Shown piece by piece: positions 37,831 through 45,166 of a stretch of 64,000 bases of DNA. The notes beneath the pieces are model-generated. The model saw only the letters and a list, made by a program, of their open reading frames with translations. It was not told the origin of the DNA and made no database searches. Made by a program: the position numbers and the translations under genes. The stretch's first letter is position 1, and each line of letters opens with the position of its first letter. Source of the stretch: CAXXHQ01 sp963665265 (GTDB taxonomy: Bacteria > Planctomycetota > Planctomycetia > Pirellulales > Thermoguttaceae); assembly GCA_963665265.2 (NCBI GenBank), contig OY762224.2, forward strand, positions 868,001 to 932,000, read 5' to 3'.

Positions 37831-38520
37831 ATGCTAGACGTATTAGTCGTGGCGCCGCATCCCGACGACGCCGAACTCGGCATGGCGGGGACGATTCTGA
37901 AGATGAAGGCCGACGGTCTGAGCGTGGGCGTTCTCGATCTAACCTCGGGGGAGCCGACGCCGTTCGGCACGCCGGAAATTCGAGCGCGAGAGACGCATGC
38001 CGCCACCCAAATCCTCGGTCTCGATTGGCGTGAGAATCTCGGATTGCCGAACCGCAGCCTCGAGGCGACCTTGGAGGCTCGGGCGAAATTAGCGAGCGTT
38101 TTCCGCGAGACCCGACCGCGCTGGATTTTCTCGCCCTATTGGGAAGACGCGCATCCCGATCATGTGGCGGCAACGCAGTTGATCGAAGCGGCGCGGTTCT
38201 GGTCGAAATTGACGAAGACCGACATGCCGGGCAAGCCGCACTATCCAGAACGCATTTTCTATTACTACTGCGTTCACTTGCACATTATTCCGCAACCGGC
38301 GTTCGTGGTCGATATCAGCGAGTATTGGGACAAAAAATGGGCGGCGATCAATTGCTTCGCCAGCCAGTTCATCGAAGGAAGGCCGCAAAACTCGCCCACG
38401 TTTTTAGATCGCCTGCGCGATCAGGCGTCGACGTGGGGGTGGTCCATCGGAGCTCGATTCGGCGAACCCTTCGCCAGCCGCGAACCGGTGGGAATCGCCA
38501 GCCTGAATGGACTTATGTAG
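37831..38520 (+). CDS. PIG-L family deacetylase (BshB1-like)
   Basis: 229 residues. Zinc-dependent N-deacetylase of GlcNAc-containing small molecules or glycans; the closest familiar group is BshB1 of bacillithiol synthesis. Metal and catalytic motifs: VVAPHPDDAELG near the start and HPDH at about residue 109. The YYYCVHLH block is also typical. GGAGA lies seven bases upstream. No bshA or bshC is visible in the window, so a bacillithiol role is not supported here beyond the family call. The stop codon is inside the G-rich repeat described separately. Confidence 0.9.
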   Translation: MLDVLVVAPHPDDAELGMAGTILKMKADGLSVGVLDLTSGEPTPFGTPEIRARETHAATQILGLDWRENLGLPNRSLEATLEARAKLASVFRETRPRWIFSPYWEDAHPDHVAATQLIEAARFWSKLTKTDMPGKPHYPERIFYYYCVHLHIIPQPAFVVDISEYWDKKWAAINCFASQFIEGRPQNSPTFLDRLRDQASTWGWSIGARFGEPFASREPVGIASLNGLM

Positions 38521-38551
38521 GGCGTTGGGCGTGGGGAATAGGGGACAGGGG
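38517..38551 (+). repeat. G-rich repeat copy 1 at the 3' end of the PIG-L gene
   Basis: Starts GTAGGGCGTTGGGCG and ends GACAGGGG. The TAG stop of the deacetylase gene is part of the repeat's first bases. Three related copies are at 45119-45161, 55775-55800 and 63639-63680. Confidence 0.6.
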
Positions 38552-38591
38552 CGCGCAATCATATGTCCGCGCGGCCATATGATTGTGCGCC
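38550..38591. repeat. 16-bp inverted repeat between convergent genes
   Basis: Left arm 38550-38565 and right arm 38576-38591 pair over 16 positions with one G-T mismatch around a 10-base spacer; the arms contain CGCAATCATATG. No T run follows, so it is a hairpin or a protein site between the ends of the deacetylase gene and the small membrane protein gene. Confidence 0.7.
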
Positions 38592-38595
38592 TTGA

Positions 38596-39009
38596 TTAGC
38601 GGGACCACTTCAGCATCGTATCAATGACCAACCCAAAGAACTGGGTAATCGGTATAAAACCAGTCATAAGCGTCAGCAGGAGAACGATTGTCATAGCGAG
38701 GCCGGCAAGAGTATACAACGTCGTTTCTTGCCACGAATACCGCTTGAAATCTGGAAGCCAGAACAGAACGTTTATTGCAAGCAAACATGACGCAACGCCT
38801 GCTGGAATAAAAACTAACCATTCTAAACCCGAGCACGGTTCCGGGTGTCTACTATCATAAACAAAACCGACTCCAATAGCCAACGCAATCAGTGCGGGGA
38901 TAGCGAAGATCACGAACCAGATTGTCAGATAAAAGTTGAATCGTCGAAGCCAGCAAAGGAAATAGTTAAGGCCGATAAGCATGAGGATGCAAGCTAAGAG
39001 AACAATCAC
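38596..39009 (-). CDS. Small membrane protein, unknown
   Basis: 137 residues with four predicted membrane helices and no recognised family. It starts with GTG at 39009 (GGA nine bases before it); an ATG ten codons in is possible. Base composition is more AT-rich than in its neighbours and codon use is less biased, a mild sign of recent arrival. The loop between helices two and three has DSRHPEPCSGLEW. Confidence 0.6.
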   Translation of the reverse strand: MIVLLACILMLIGLNYFLCWLRRFNFYLTIWFVIFAIPALIALAIGVGFVYDSRHPEPCSGLEWLVFIPAGVASCLLAINVLFWLPDFKRYSWQETTLYTLAGLAMTIVLLLTLMTGFIPITQFFGLVIDTMLKWSR

Positions 39010-39044
39010 GATTAATCCAGTCTTTGCGATTTATTATAAATGGG

Positions 39045-39647
39045 TTATTCTTCAACCAATCGTTTGAGGACCGCTTCGCCGTTTGATCCGACGGCCACTT
39101 CGGCCGAGAGTTTTTTGTCGCGGACTAACTCTTCGTAGCGACGCCCTTCCCCTTCTTGGACGTAGAATGACTCGATGCCGCAGGTGACTCCGCGATAAGG
39201 GGCCACGACGCCTTTCAAAAACACGCCTGACGTCGGGCGAACTAAGCTGAAGCGTTCCGCTTTCCAATGCTTGCCGTCTTCCTCTTGTTTGAGAACGACG
39301 TATACTGCGTTGTTCCAGAGCTCTCGGCGTTGTTCGGTATATTCTTTCGGCAAACCGGGAAGCGAATTATTCCATGCGCTCGAAAAATCGTAGCCCAAGA
39401 TCACGTAATCGCCGCGGAACATGTCGCGCGGATCGATCGGAATGACGTGGAGCAATACGGTTTTTCCGAAATAGAGCGGGATCGTTTTTTGCGCAATCAT
39501 CGAGCCAAGAACGACGATTTGGAAGGCGATCGCTAGGCCGAGAATCAAGCGTGTTCTTGCTTTTAATGCGACGAGCAGGCGTTCAATTCCGGTCGGGGCG
39601 GCGTCAAACGTCGATTCGGAGGCGATGGGGTACGTCGAGCTATTCAT
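39045..39647 (-). CDS. GDYXXLXY domain membrane protein
   Basis: 200 residues from the ATG at 39647. One membrane helix at about residues 33-52, then an exported domain with RGDYVILGYDFS, the family motif. The start lies inside the end of the DUF2157 gene (eight-base overlap), so translation is coupled. GDYXXLXY proteins are typically encoded beside DUF2157/DUF4401 membrane proteins, as here; the pair's function is not known. Confidence 0.88.
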   Translation of the reverse strand: MNSSTYPIASESTFDAAPTGIERLLVALKARTRLILGLAIAFQIVVLGSMIAQKTIPLYFGKTVLLHVIPIDPRDMFRGDYVILGYDFSSAWNNSLPGLPKEYTEQRRELWNNAVYVVLKQEEDGKHWKAERFSLVRPTSGVFLKGVVAPYRGVTCGIESFYVQEGEGRRYEELVRDKKLSAEVAVGSNGEAVLKRLVEE

Positions 39648-41073
39648 GGCTAATCGCCTTTCTTTTTTTCCAGTACAAAGCGGCGGCGAACAGGGCGACG
39701 CCGCAGAGGAAGAAGACTGCCGCGGCGCCGAGCATTCCACCGAGATTGGCGAAGAGGTCTCCGTAACGGCAAGCGGCCCAGAGCAGAATGATTGAGACGC
39801 CGGCGGCGAAAGGCCGACCGCGATCGGTATGCAAGCCGAACCATAGCAACCACAGCCCGAGGGCGATCATTCCGACGTTGCCGAAGATCGTGGGAATAAC
39901 GACGACGGCAGTTTCGCCGAGCGAGGAAGCGGCCAATGCGGCGATCGGCACGAGCGCCATCGCGGCGAGCAAGGCGATCGGCAGCCATTCCCGGGAGATT
40001 AGCGAGTAAATGCTATTTCGGAAGGAGTTCGCGGTTCCGTCGCGACGGCTTGCGACGAGGGCCGCGCTAACGGTAGTGATAACGGCTGCTGCGACGACGA
40101 CGCCGGTTGCGGCGAGGAGTTGCAGGAAGACTTTTTCGATATTATTCGCGTTACTTGAGTAGTAACCGAACGAACGCCCAAAAATATCTTTATTGAATTC
40201 GTAGAAGCTTAATGCAGTGAGGACGCCGCCGACAATGATGACGCCGAAGAAGCGGTAAGGGATGGCGAGTTTGCTTTCGTTCGGGTGGAGCTGGGCGACA
40301 AGCACAAGCAGAGCGCCGCAGAGCCCGACGAAATAGATGTTCAATTCCGCATGGAATCCCCAAGTGGTAGGCTGGAGGACGAGCCACCACGCGAGGAGCG
40401 GGACGTAGAGCGCGACGGCGACGCGGGAGTTTTTGCGATAGGCCCAATAGAGTCCGGGGGCGACGAGGAAGGGCAACGAATAGGCTCCGTTGGGCGGGAG
40501 CCACCAGCGGAAGAGTACGTTGCCGAAGCCGAGCATTTCGGTTCCGGCCCAAATGGCCATCAGAGCGACGAACAGGGCATGCAGCAACGGCGTCTCTAAG
40601 CACAAAGCGAAAGGCAACGCGCCGACGGCCCAAATCCAGATGCCGTTCGGGTAGTGCGATTCAATATGGTAAATCTGAGCGACTTGCCAGATCCCAATTC
40701 CATAGGCCAAGCAACCGGCGAAGAAGGCGAGTTCGGCGGCGAATTTTTTTCCGCGCGCGAATTTCAAGTAGAATCCGGTTCCGTGCAGGCCGAGGATGAC
40801 GCCGAAGACGACGGCGAGCTTGACGAACTTGGGCAACGCCTCCCAGTTGTAGCCGACCAGGAGTAACGCGGCCAGGGCGATCAGAAGCGAGGCGACGCCC
40901 ATTAGGATGAAGACGAGCCAGGAGCCGCGTCGAGCGGCGACCGCTTCCGATGATTCGTAGAGCGAGGCGATTTGTCCGGTTTGCTCGGGCGTAAGAATTC
41001 CGGCGTCGCGCCAGATTTCCAATTCTCCGGCGAACCAGGACCGAACGCCCTCGGGCACTTTGCGCAGAGACAT
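39640..41073 (-). CDS. DUF2157 domain membrane protein
   Basis: 477 residues. A soluble N-terminus (about 1-45, with LEIWRDAGILTPEQ) typical of DUF2157 leads into about twelve membrane helices. AAGGAAGGG precedes the ATG. It forms an overlapping pair with the GDYXXLXY gene downstream. No transport or enzyme motif is visible. Confidence 0.85.
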   Translation of the reverse strand: MSLRKVPEGVRSWFAGELEIWRDAGILTPEQTGQIASLYESSEAVAARRGSWLVFILMGVASLLIALAALLLVGYNWEALPKFVKLAVVFGVILGLHGTGFYLKFARGKKFAAELAFFAGCLAYGIGIWQVAQIYHIESHYPNGIWIWAVGALPFALCLETPLLHALFVALMAIWAGTEMLGFGNVLFRWWLPPNGAYSLPFLVAPGLYWAYRKNSRVAVALYVPLLAWWLVLQPTTWGFHAELNIYFVGLCGALLVLVAQLHPNESKLAIPYRFFGVIIVGGVLTALSFYEFNKDIFGRSFGYYSSNANNIEKVFLQLLAATGVVVAAAVITTVSAALVASRRDGTANSFRNSIYSLISREWLPIALLAAMALVPIAALAASSLGETAVVVIPTIFGNVGMIALGLWLLWFGLHTDRGRPFAAGVSIILLWAACRYGDLFANLGGMLGAAAVFFLCGVALFAAALYWKKRKAISHE

Positions 41074-41258
41074 GGCGACCCTTCCTTTTCCCTCGATGGT
41101 TATTGCAATCGCAACTGGAACGGCGATAAGACGTTACTGCTTTTATTGCGGCGGGAGCGCCTGTTGGGCAAGCGCCGCGGATCGCTGTCCATGATTATAG
41201 GCGGGAAGGAAAGGGGGATATAACGAAGAATATGCGGAATTCGGGAGAGAAACCCTTT

Positions 41259-42452
41259 CTACGGCTGTTTTTCGCGAGTGATTTGAACCCGTTTATAGGC
41301 TCGGATGAGTTCCTCGAAATTGCAGCGGAAGTACGGCTCGTCACACGCTGGGGTGTCTCGGCCGGCGTCGGCGAACCACATGTCGCCGGTTTGCGGCGAG
41401 AAGATCGCGTTGTGCAAATTCGACTGCATGGCGACCGGCCGTTTAATGATTTCGATCATCTTTTGGGCGTCGATCTTGCCGTAGTTATCTTGAATGCGTT
41501 GACTGAGAACTTTCGCGCGCTCGTCGCCGGAAATCAATATCGTGTCCTCGGGCACATGCGGTAAACGCGGGTCTTGTTGACCGGGCATCAGAACTTCGAT
41601 TTCCTTGGCCGTGCAATGCAGGCCCCGCATGTCGCCGCATTTGTCGCTCACGACGTAGTAATACTCGCAGGTGCGAGGCGTTTCTTTGATAATCTTGATC
41701 GCTTCGTCCACCGTGGCGGCGCGTTCCATAACGTCGCGGAGGAGGAAGTTCATCGGCATGCCGTCCCAATCGCCGACGCCGTGGCCGCCCATCTCGCCGA
41801 TCGCCACCCCTTTTTCGTTCATCGCCGTCACGGTTCCGATGAACCCGGCGTATCCGAGGCTGACCCATTTATAACCTTCGTCGGGCATATAGACTTGGAT
41901 CAAAGCGGCATCTTGTAAACGGATGTCGCGCATGTAGTCCAAGACTCTGGCGTGAAGCACGCAACCGCCGACGGTCGCTTTGCCGGCCACGGCCATGCCG
42001 GAGCAATGGAATCGCTCGGGAAATAGGTTGGCGTAGCGTGCGTCGCGGCGAGAAACGCCGGTCGCGGCGGCCAACGCGTCGCACTCCTTGGTGAAACGTT
42101 CGGGAATGAACGGCGCGGTGCGGCGGTCGATCTCTTCCATCTTGTCTAAAAACCATTCGCCGGATACGACCGATTCTCCGCCTCCGACCAAATACAAGAC
42201 TCGCTCGGCCAATTTGGCGGGCGCTTGTCCGGTCAAATAGCCGTGGGCTTTGCCCATCTGCTCGGGCGTTCCGGAGACCCAGAGAACCATCTTTGGTCCG
42301 ACCTTGCACAAAGCGCCATGTCCGTCGGGATCGACGCCGATGACCTTTAGTTGCAGTTCCTCGGCCCCAGCGGCCGATGCGAACAATGCGACCGAGGCGA
42401 TAACGAAGCACGCGCGGCGGAGCAAATCACGGTTCAACTTCAAAGCGGTCAT
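41259..42452 (-). CDS. C45-type autoproteolytic acyltransferase/hydrolase, exported
   Basis: 397 residues with a signal peptide (about 1-30). The body matches the C45/acyl-CoA:6-aminopenicillanate acyltransferase-like NTN-hydrolase family: GTPEQMGKAHG near the start, FHCSGMAVAG with a candidate nucleophile Cys (about residue 150), GCVLHARVLDY, then GYAGFIGTVTAMNEKGVAIGEMGG. Members cleave amide bonds of mostly unknown substrates. Its start overlaps the stop of the alpha/beta-hydrolase gene by four bases (ATGA), so the two are made together. The Cys is inferred as the nucleophile; the autoprocessing site is not proven. Confidence 0.8.
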   Translation of the reverse strand: MTALKLNRDLLRRACFVIASVALFASAAGAEELQLKVIGVDPDGHGALCKVGPKMVLWVSGTPEQMGKAHGYLTGQAPAKLAERVLYLVGGGESVVSGEWFLDKMEEIDRRTAPFIPERFTKECDALAAATGVSRRDARYANLFPERFHCSGMAVAGKATVGGCVLHARVLDYMRDIRLQDAALIQVYMPDEGYKWVSLGYAGFIGTVTAMNEKGVAIGEMGGHGVGDWDGMPMNFLLRDVMERAATVDEAIKIIKETPRTCEYYYVVSDKCGDMRGLHCTAKEIEVLMPGQQDPRLPHVPEDTILISGDERAKVLSQRIQDNYGKIDAQKMIEIIKRPVAMQSNLHNAIFSPQTGDMWFADAGRDTPACDEPYFRCNFEELIRAYKRVQITREKQP

Positions 42453-44215
42453 TCCATCGACTCCAGAGCGAAGTTCAGCATTGCTTGAAAAACTCGGTAT
42501 AAATCCTCTTGCGAAACCTCTCGGCGCAGCAGGTCGGCGGGCGGAGCGTAATACGAATTTTGCTCGACGGAGTCGGTCTTCCAGCCGATGATCTTCACCT
42601 CTCCCTTGGCGCTCGGCGAATCGAAAGCGATCGAGTCGAGCGTCTTGCCGTCGTCTTTATAGGCGATCTTCACGTTGAAGCGTTGATCTTTTTTCCACTT
42701 CACGTCGAAGGTGCGGGCGCCGGCGGCCGTTTTCGCGGCTTCGTCGACCGATACGTGCCAGAGCAAAACTTCGGGGGCGGTCGAGACGCCGCTCAACAGA
42801 CCGGAGAGCATGCGAACGTGCGTAAGCAATTGCGGATCGATTGAAGTGAGCGGATCGATACGGCCTGCGGCGGCCTTCTTCATGCCGACGAAGACGACAC
42901 GTTTGCTTGAGGCGAGCCAGGGATAGTCGCCTTGGCCGAAAGCGGCCTCCCCGATTTTCGGCAGTTGGCAGGTGACGGCGAAGCGTTCATCGGCTCCGCG
43001 AACGTAGCGGAAGTGGCCTTCGAGCGGTTTTTGGCCGTTGATTTCGATTTTGGCCGACATCTCGCACAAATGGCATTTGCCTTTGGCGGGCGGATCGCCG
43101 AGCATGGCGCCTGCTTCTTGCAGCGTTTGCGCGACGACTTGCAGCGGCGTCTGTTTGTTGACCGAGGCGACGGGCGGTTTCGCTTCGGCAGGCAAATCTT
43201 GGGCGAAGAATTCGGCGGTTTGCTTGAGGGTCTTTGGCAGTTCGGCCATCGCGGTGTAGTGGCCCAAGCCGGGGAGCCAGACGACTTTGTCGGTCATGCC
43301 CATCGCCGCGGCGAGCTTCACGGTGCAAGATCGCGGAATGACTTCGTCTTCGGCCGCGTTGACCATGAGGACTTTTCCGGCGGCCGCTTGCTTCTTCAGT
43401 CCTTCGGAGAATCGCAGCGGATCGACGGCATTGATTTTCGTTTCGAGTTCGAGCCGTTTGTCCAGGGGCAATCGTTCGATCATTTCTTTGAGCGGTCGAG
43501 TTTCCCTAGCATGATTGATAATGGCGAGCAGATCGCCTCCGGCCAAGATTAATCCGGCGCGGTTGATGCGGGGCTCTCCGCCGGCGGCCACGGCCGAGAT
43601 GATCCCGCCGAGACTGATGCCGGCAATACCGATTTTATTCGAATCGATTTCCTCGCGTGAAGCCAAGAGGTCGATCGTGCGGCGCACGTCCAACGACGCT
43701 TGTTCCACGGCCCCGGCGAATAGCGAGGGGTCGTGGGCCATCGCCTCGGGCCCGCCGGGCAATTCCCGTTCGCCGTAGTAGGGCAATTTGAACATGATTG
43801 CCGGAACGCCGCGCTGGACCAACGTCGAACACATTAGATCGGTCAAAGCGTCGTTGCCGTCGAGGATGTGCATGCAAATGACGGCCGGTCGGCGCGGATC
43901 GCCCTTCCTTATGCCGTCGGGCAAATAATAATCGGCGGGCACCGTGTTGTTCGCTTCGTGCGGACTCTTAAACGGCGACGGATAGTAGAGGCGATAGACT
44001 TTGTAGCCGGGGCGTTCGGCGAGCAGCTTGATCCGGTAGCTGAACGGCGAGTCGTTAAACGTCTTCGCGACGTCGAACGTTTGCCATTCGGTCCTTTCCT
44101 GCACATGCTTCCAAGCGGCGTCGGGTTTTTGCGCGTCGGCGGCGAAGGCGCGCGGCGCGAAACTGATCGCCAAAAAACCTGCAAAAACGAATAGAACGGC
44201 GTTCCATCGCTGCAT
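42449..44215 (-). CDS. Exported alpha/beta hydrolase with extra C-terminal domain
   Basis: 588 residues from the ATG at 44215 (AGGAG ten bases upstream; another ATG at 44251 has none). Signal peptide about 1-25. The hydrolase domain (about 60-350) has the oxyanion segment VICMHILDGND, nucleophile elbow GISLGG, acid in NAAEDEVIP and His in LPGLGHYTAM. A second part (about 375-588) shows CHLCEM, which could bind a metal or haem-like ligand, and a strand-rich region like LolA/DUF2092-type folds. The combination is unusual to me. It overlaps the C45-like gene. Confidence 0.8.
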   Translation of the reverse strand: MQRWNAVLFVFAGFLAISFAPRAFAADAQKPDAAWKHVQERTEWQTFDVAKTFNDSPFSYRIKLLAERPGYKVYRLYYPSPFKSPHEANNTVPADYYLPDGIRKGDPRRPAVICMHILDGNDALTDLMCSTLVQRGVPAIMFKLPYYGERELPGGPEAMAHDPSLFAGAVEQASLDVRRTIDLLASREEIDSNKIGIAGISLGGIISAVAAGGEPRINRAGLILAGGDLLAIINHARETRPLKEMIERLPLDKRLELETKINAVDPLRFSEGLKKQAAAGKVLMVNAAEDEVIPRSCTVKLAAAMGMTDKVVWLPGLGHYTAMAELPKTLKQTAEFFAQDLPAEAKPPVASVNKQTPLQVVAQTLQEAGAMLGDPPAKGKCHLCEMSAKIEINGQKPLEGHFRYVRGADERFAVTCQLPKIGEAAFGQGDYPWLASSKRVVFVGMKKAAAGRIDPLTSIDPQLLTHVRMLSGLLSGVSTAPEVLLWHVSVDEAAKTAAGARTFDVKWKKDQRFNVKIAYKDDGKTLDSIAFDSPSAKGEVKIIGWKTDSVEQNSYYAPPADLLRREVSQEDLYRVFQAMLNFALESME

Positions 44216-44330
44216 CGGCAAGACTCCTGAAAATGACGTTGCCCTCCGCAAAAAATCCGCAAGCGTAGTAGTCTATAGGATTTGAAACGATTTGCCAACT
44301 TCCGACTAACGAAGCGCGCGGGGCGGCGGC

Positions 44331-44359
44331 TTGACACGGGCCGCGAAAAAGGTACTGTA
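44331..44359 (+). promoter_or_regulatory. Possible promoter with consensus -35
   Basis: TTGACA at 44331-44336 is a perfect -35. A weak -10 (TACTGT or ACTGTA) lies 16-17 bases later. A start at about 44365 would put the transcript end almost at the ATG at 44367, that is, a nearly leaderless mRNA. Confidence 0.35.
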
Positions 44360-44366
44360 CGACATT

Positions 44367-45116
44367 ATGAAAAAACTACTTATCTCCTATCCGTGGCTCA
44401 CTTTCCTGCTCCCGTTCGTCGTTTTCATGCTGGTCGGCTCTTTGGAGCCGACGCCGGAAAAAGTCGGCGCCTCGGCGATCGGTCTAGCGATTCCCTATTC
44501 GGCCTACCCAATCGTCTATACGTTGAAGATCGCCGCGACGTTCATCGCGATGGCGCTCGTTTTGCGAGGCTATAAGGCATTTCCGCCGAAAATTAGCTTT
44601 TGGGGATTTGCGGTCGGAATCGTCGGAATCGCCGTTTGGGTCGCCATTTGCAGTCTCGATCTGGAACATCGTTATTTGAAAAGCTTGTTCGATCAGATCG
44701 GACTCGGTTCGTTCATAGGGGCCGGCGATCGCGCGGCCTTCAATCCGTTTGAGCACTTCGACGGCAAACCGGCGCTAGCATGGAGCTTTCTCGCCGTCCG
44801 ATTCGTCGGCCTGGCGCTCGTCGTGCCGATTATTGAAGAATTCTTCTTGCGCGGCTTCGTAATACGGATCGTCGTCGATCCTCGCTGGGAAGACGTTCCC
44901 TTCGGCAAGCTGACTGTCGCGGCGGCCGTCGTCGGAACGGTCTTTCCGATGCTCATGCACCCGGGCGAATTGCTCGCCGCCGCCGTGTGGTTCTCGATGG
45001 TCACCTGGCTAATGGCGAAGACGAAGAATATTTGGGATTGCGTCGTCGCGCATGCCGTGACGAACTTGCTTTTGGGCGTTTACGTTCTTGCGAGCGGCGC
45101 CTGGCGGCTGTGGTGA
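44367..45116 (+). CDS. CAAX prenyl protease-related membrane protein
   Basis: 249 residues from the ATG at 44367 (an in-frame TTG at 44331 is part of the promoter-like -35). About seven membrane helices. Catalytic motifs IIEEFFLRG (Glu157, Glu158, Arg162), MLMHPGE (His198) and HAVTN (His229), with WDCVVAHAVTNLLLGVYVL at the end, match the CAAX protease-related group that often accompanies exosortase/PEP-CTERM systems. No exosortase or PEP-CTERM protein is visible in this window. It is convergent with the hybrid kinase gene. Confidence 0.85.
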   Translation: MKKLLISYPWLTFLLPFVVFMLVGSLEPTPEKVGASAIGLAIPYSAYPIVYTLKIAATFIAMALVLRGYKAFPPKISFWGFAVGIVGIAVWVAICSLDLEHRYLKSLFDQIGLGSFIGAGDRAAFNPFEHFDGKPALAWSFLAVRFVGLALVVPIIEEFFLRGFVIRIVVDPRWEDVPFGKLTVAAAVVGTVFPMLMHPGELLAAAVWFSMVTWLMAKTKNIWDCVVAHAVTNLLLGVYVLASGAWRLW

Positions 45117-45118
45117 AA

Positions 45119-45161
45119 GTAGGGCGTGGGGAGTTGGGCATAGGGCGTGGGGAGTTGGGGC
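45119..45161 (+). repeat. G-rich repeat copy 2: two tandem 21-bp units
   Basis: Units 45120-45140 and 45141-45161 begin TAGGGCGTGGGGAGTTGGG and differ at only two of 21 positions. The repeat starts three bases after the stop of the CAAX-related gene. Confidence 0.7.
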
Positions 45162-45166
45162 TTCGG

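Noticed and set aside
37831..38520. PIG-L deacetylase as proof of bacillithiol synthesis
   Set aside because: No bshA or bshC is visible; the family has many other substrates.
45119..45161. Tandem repeat as a CRISPR array
   Set aside because: Units are directly adjacent with no spacers, only two copies, and no cas genes are present.
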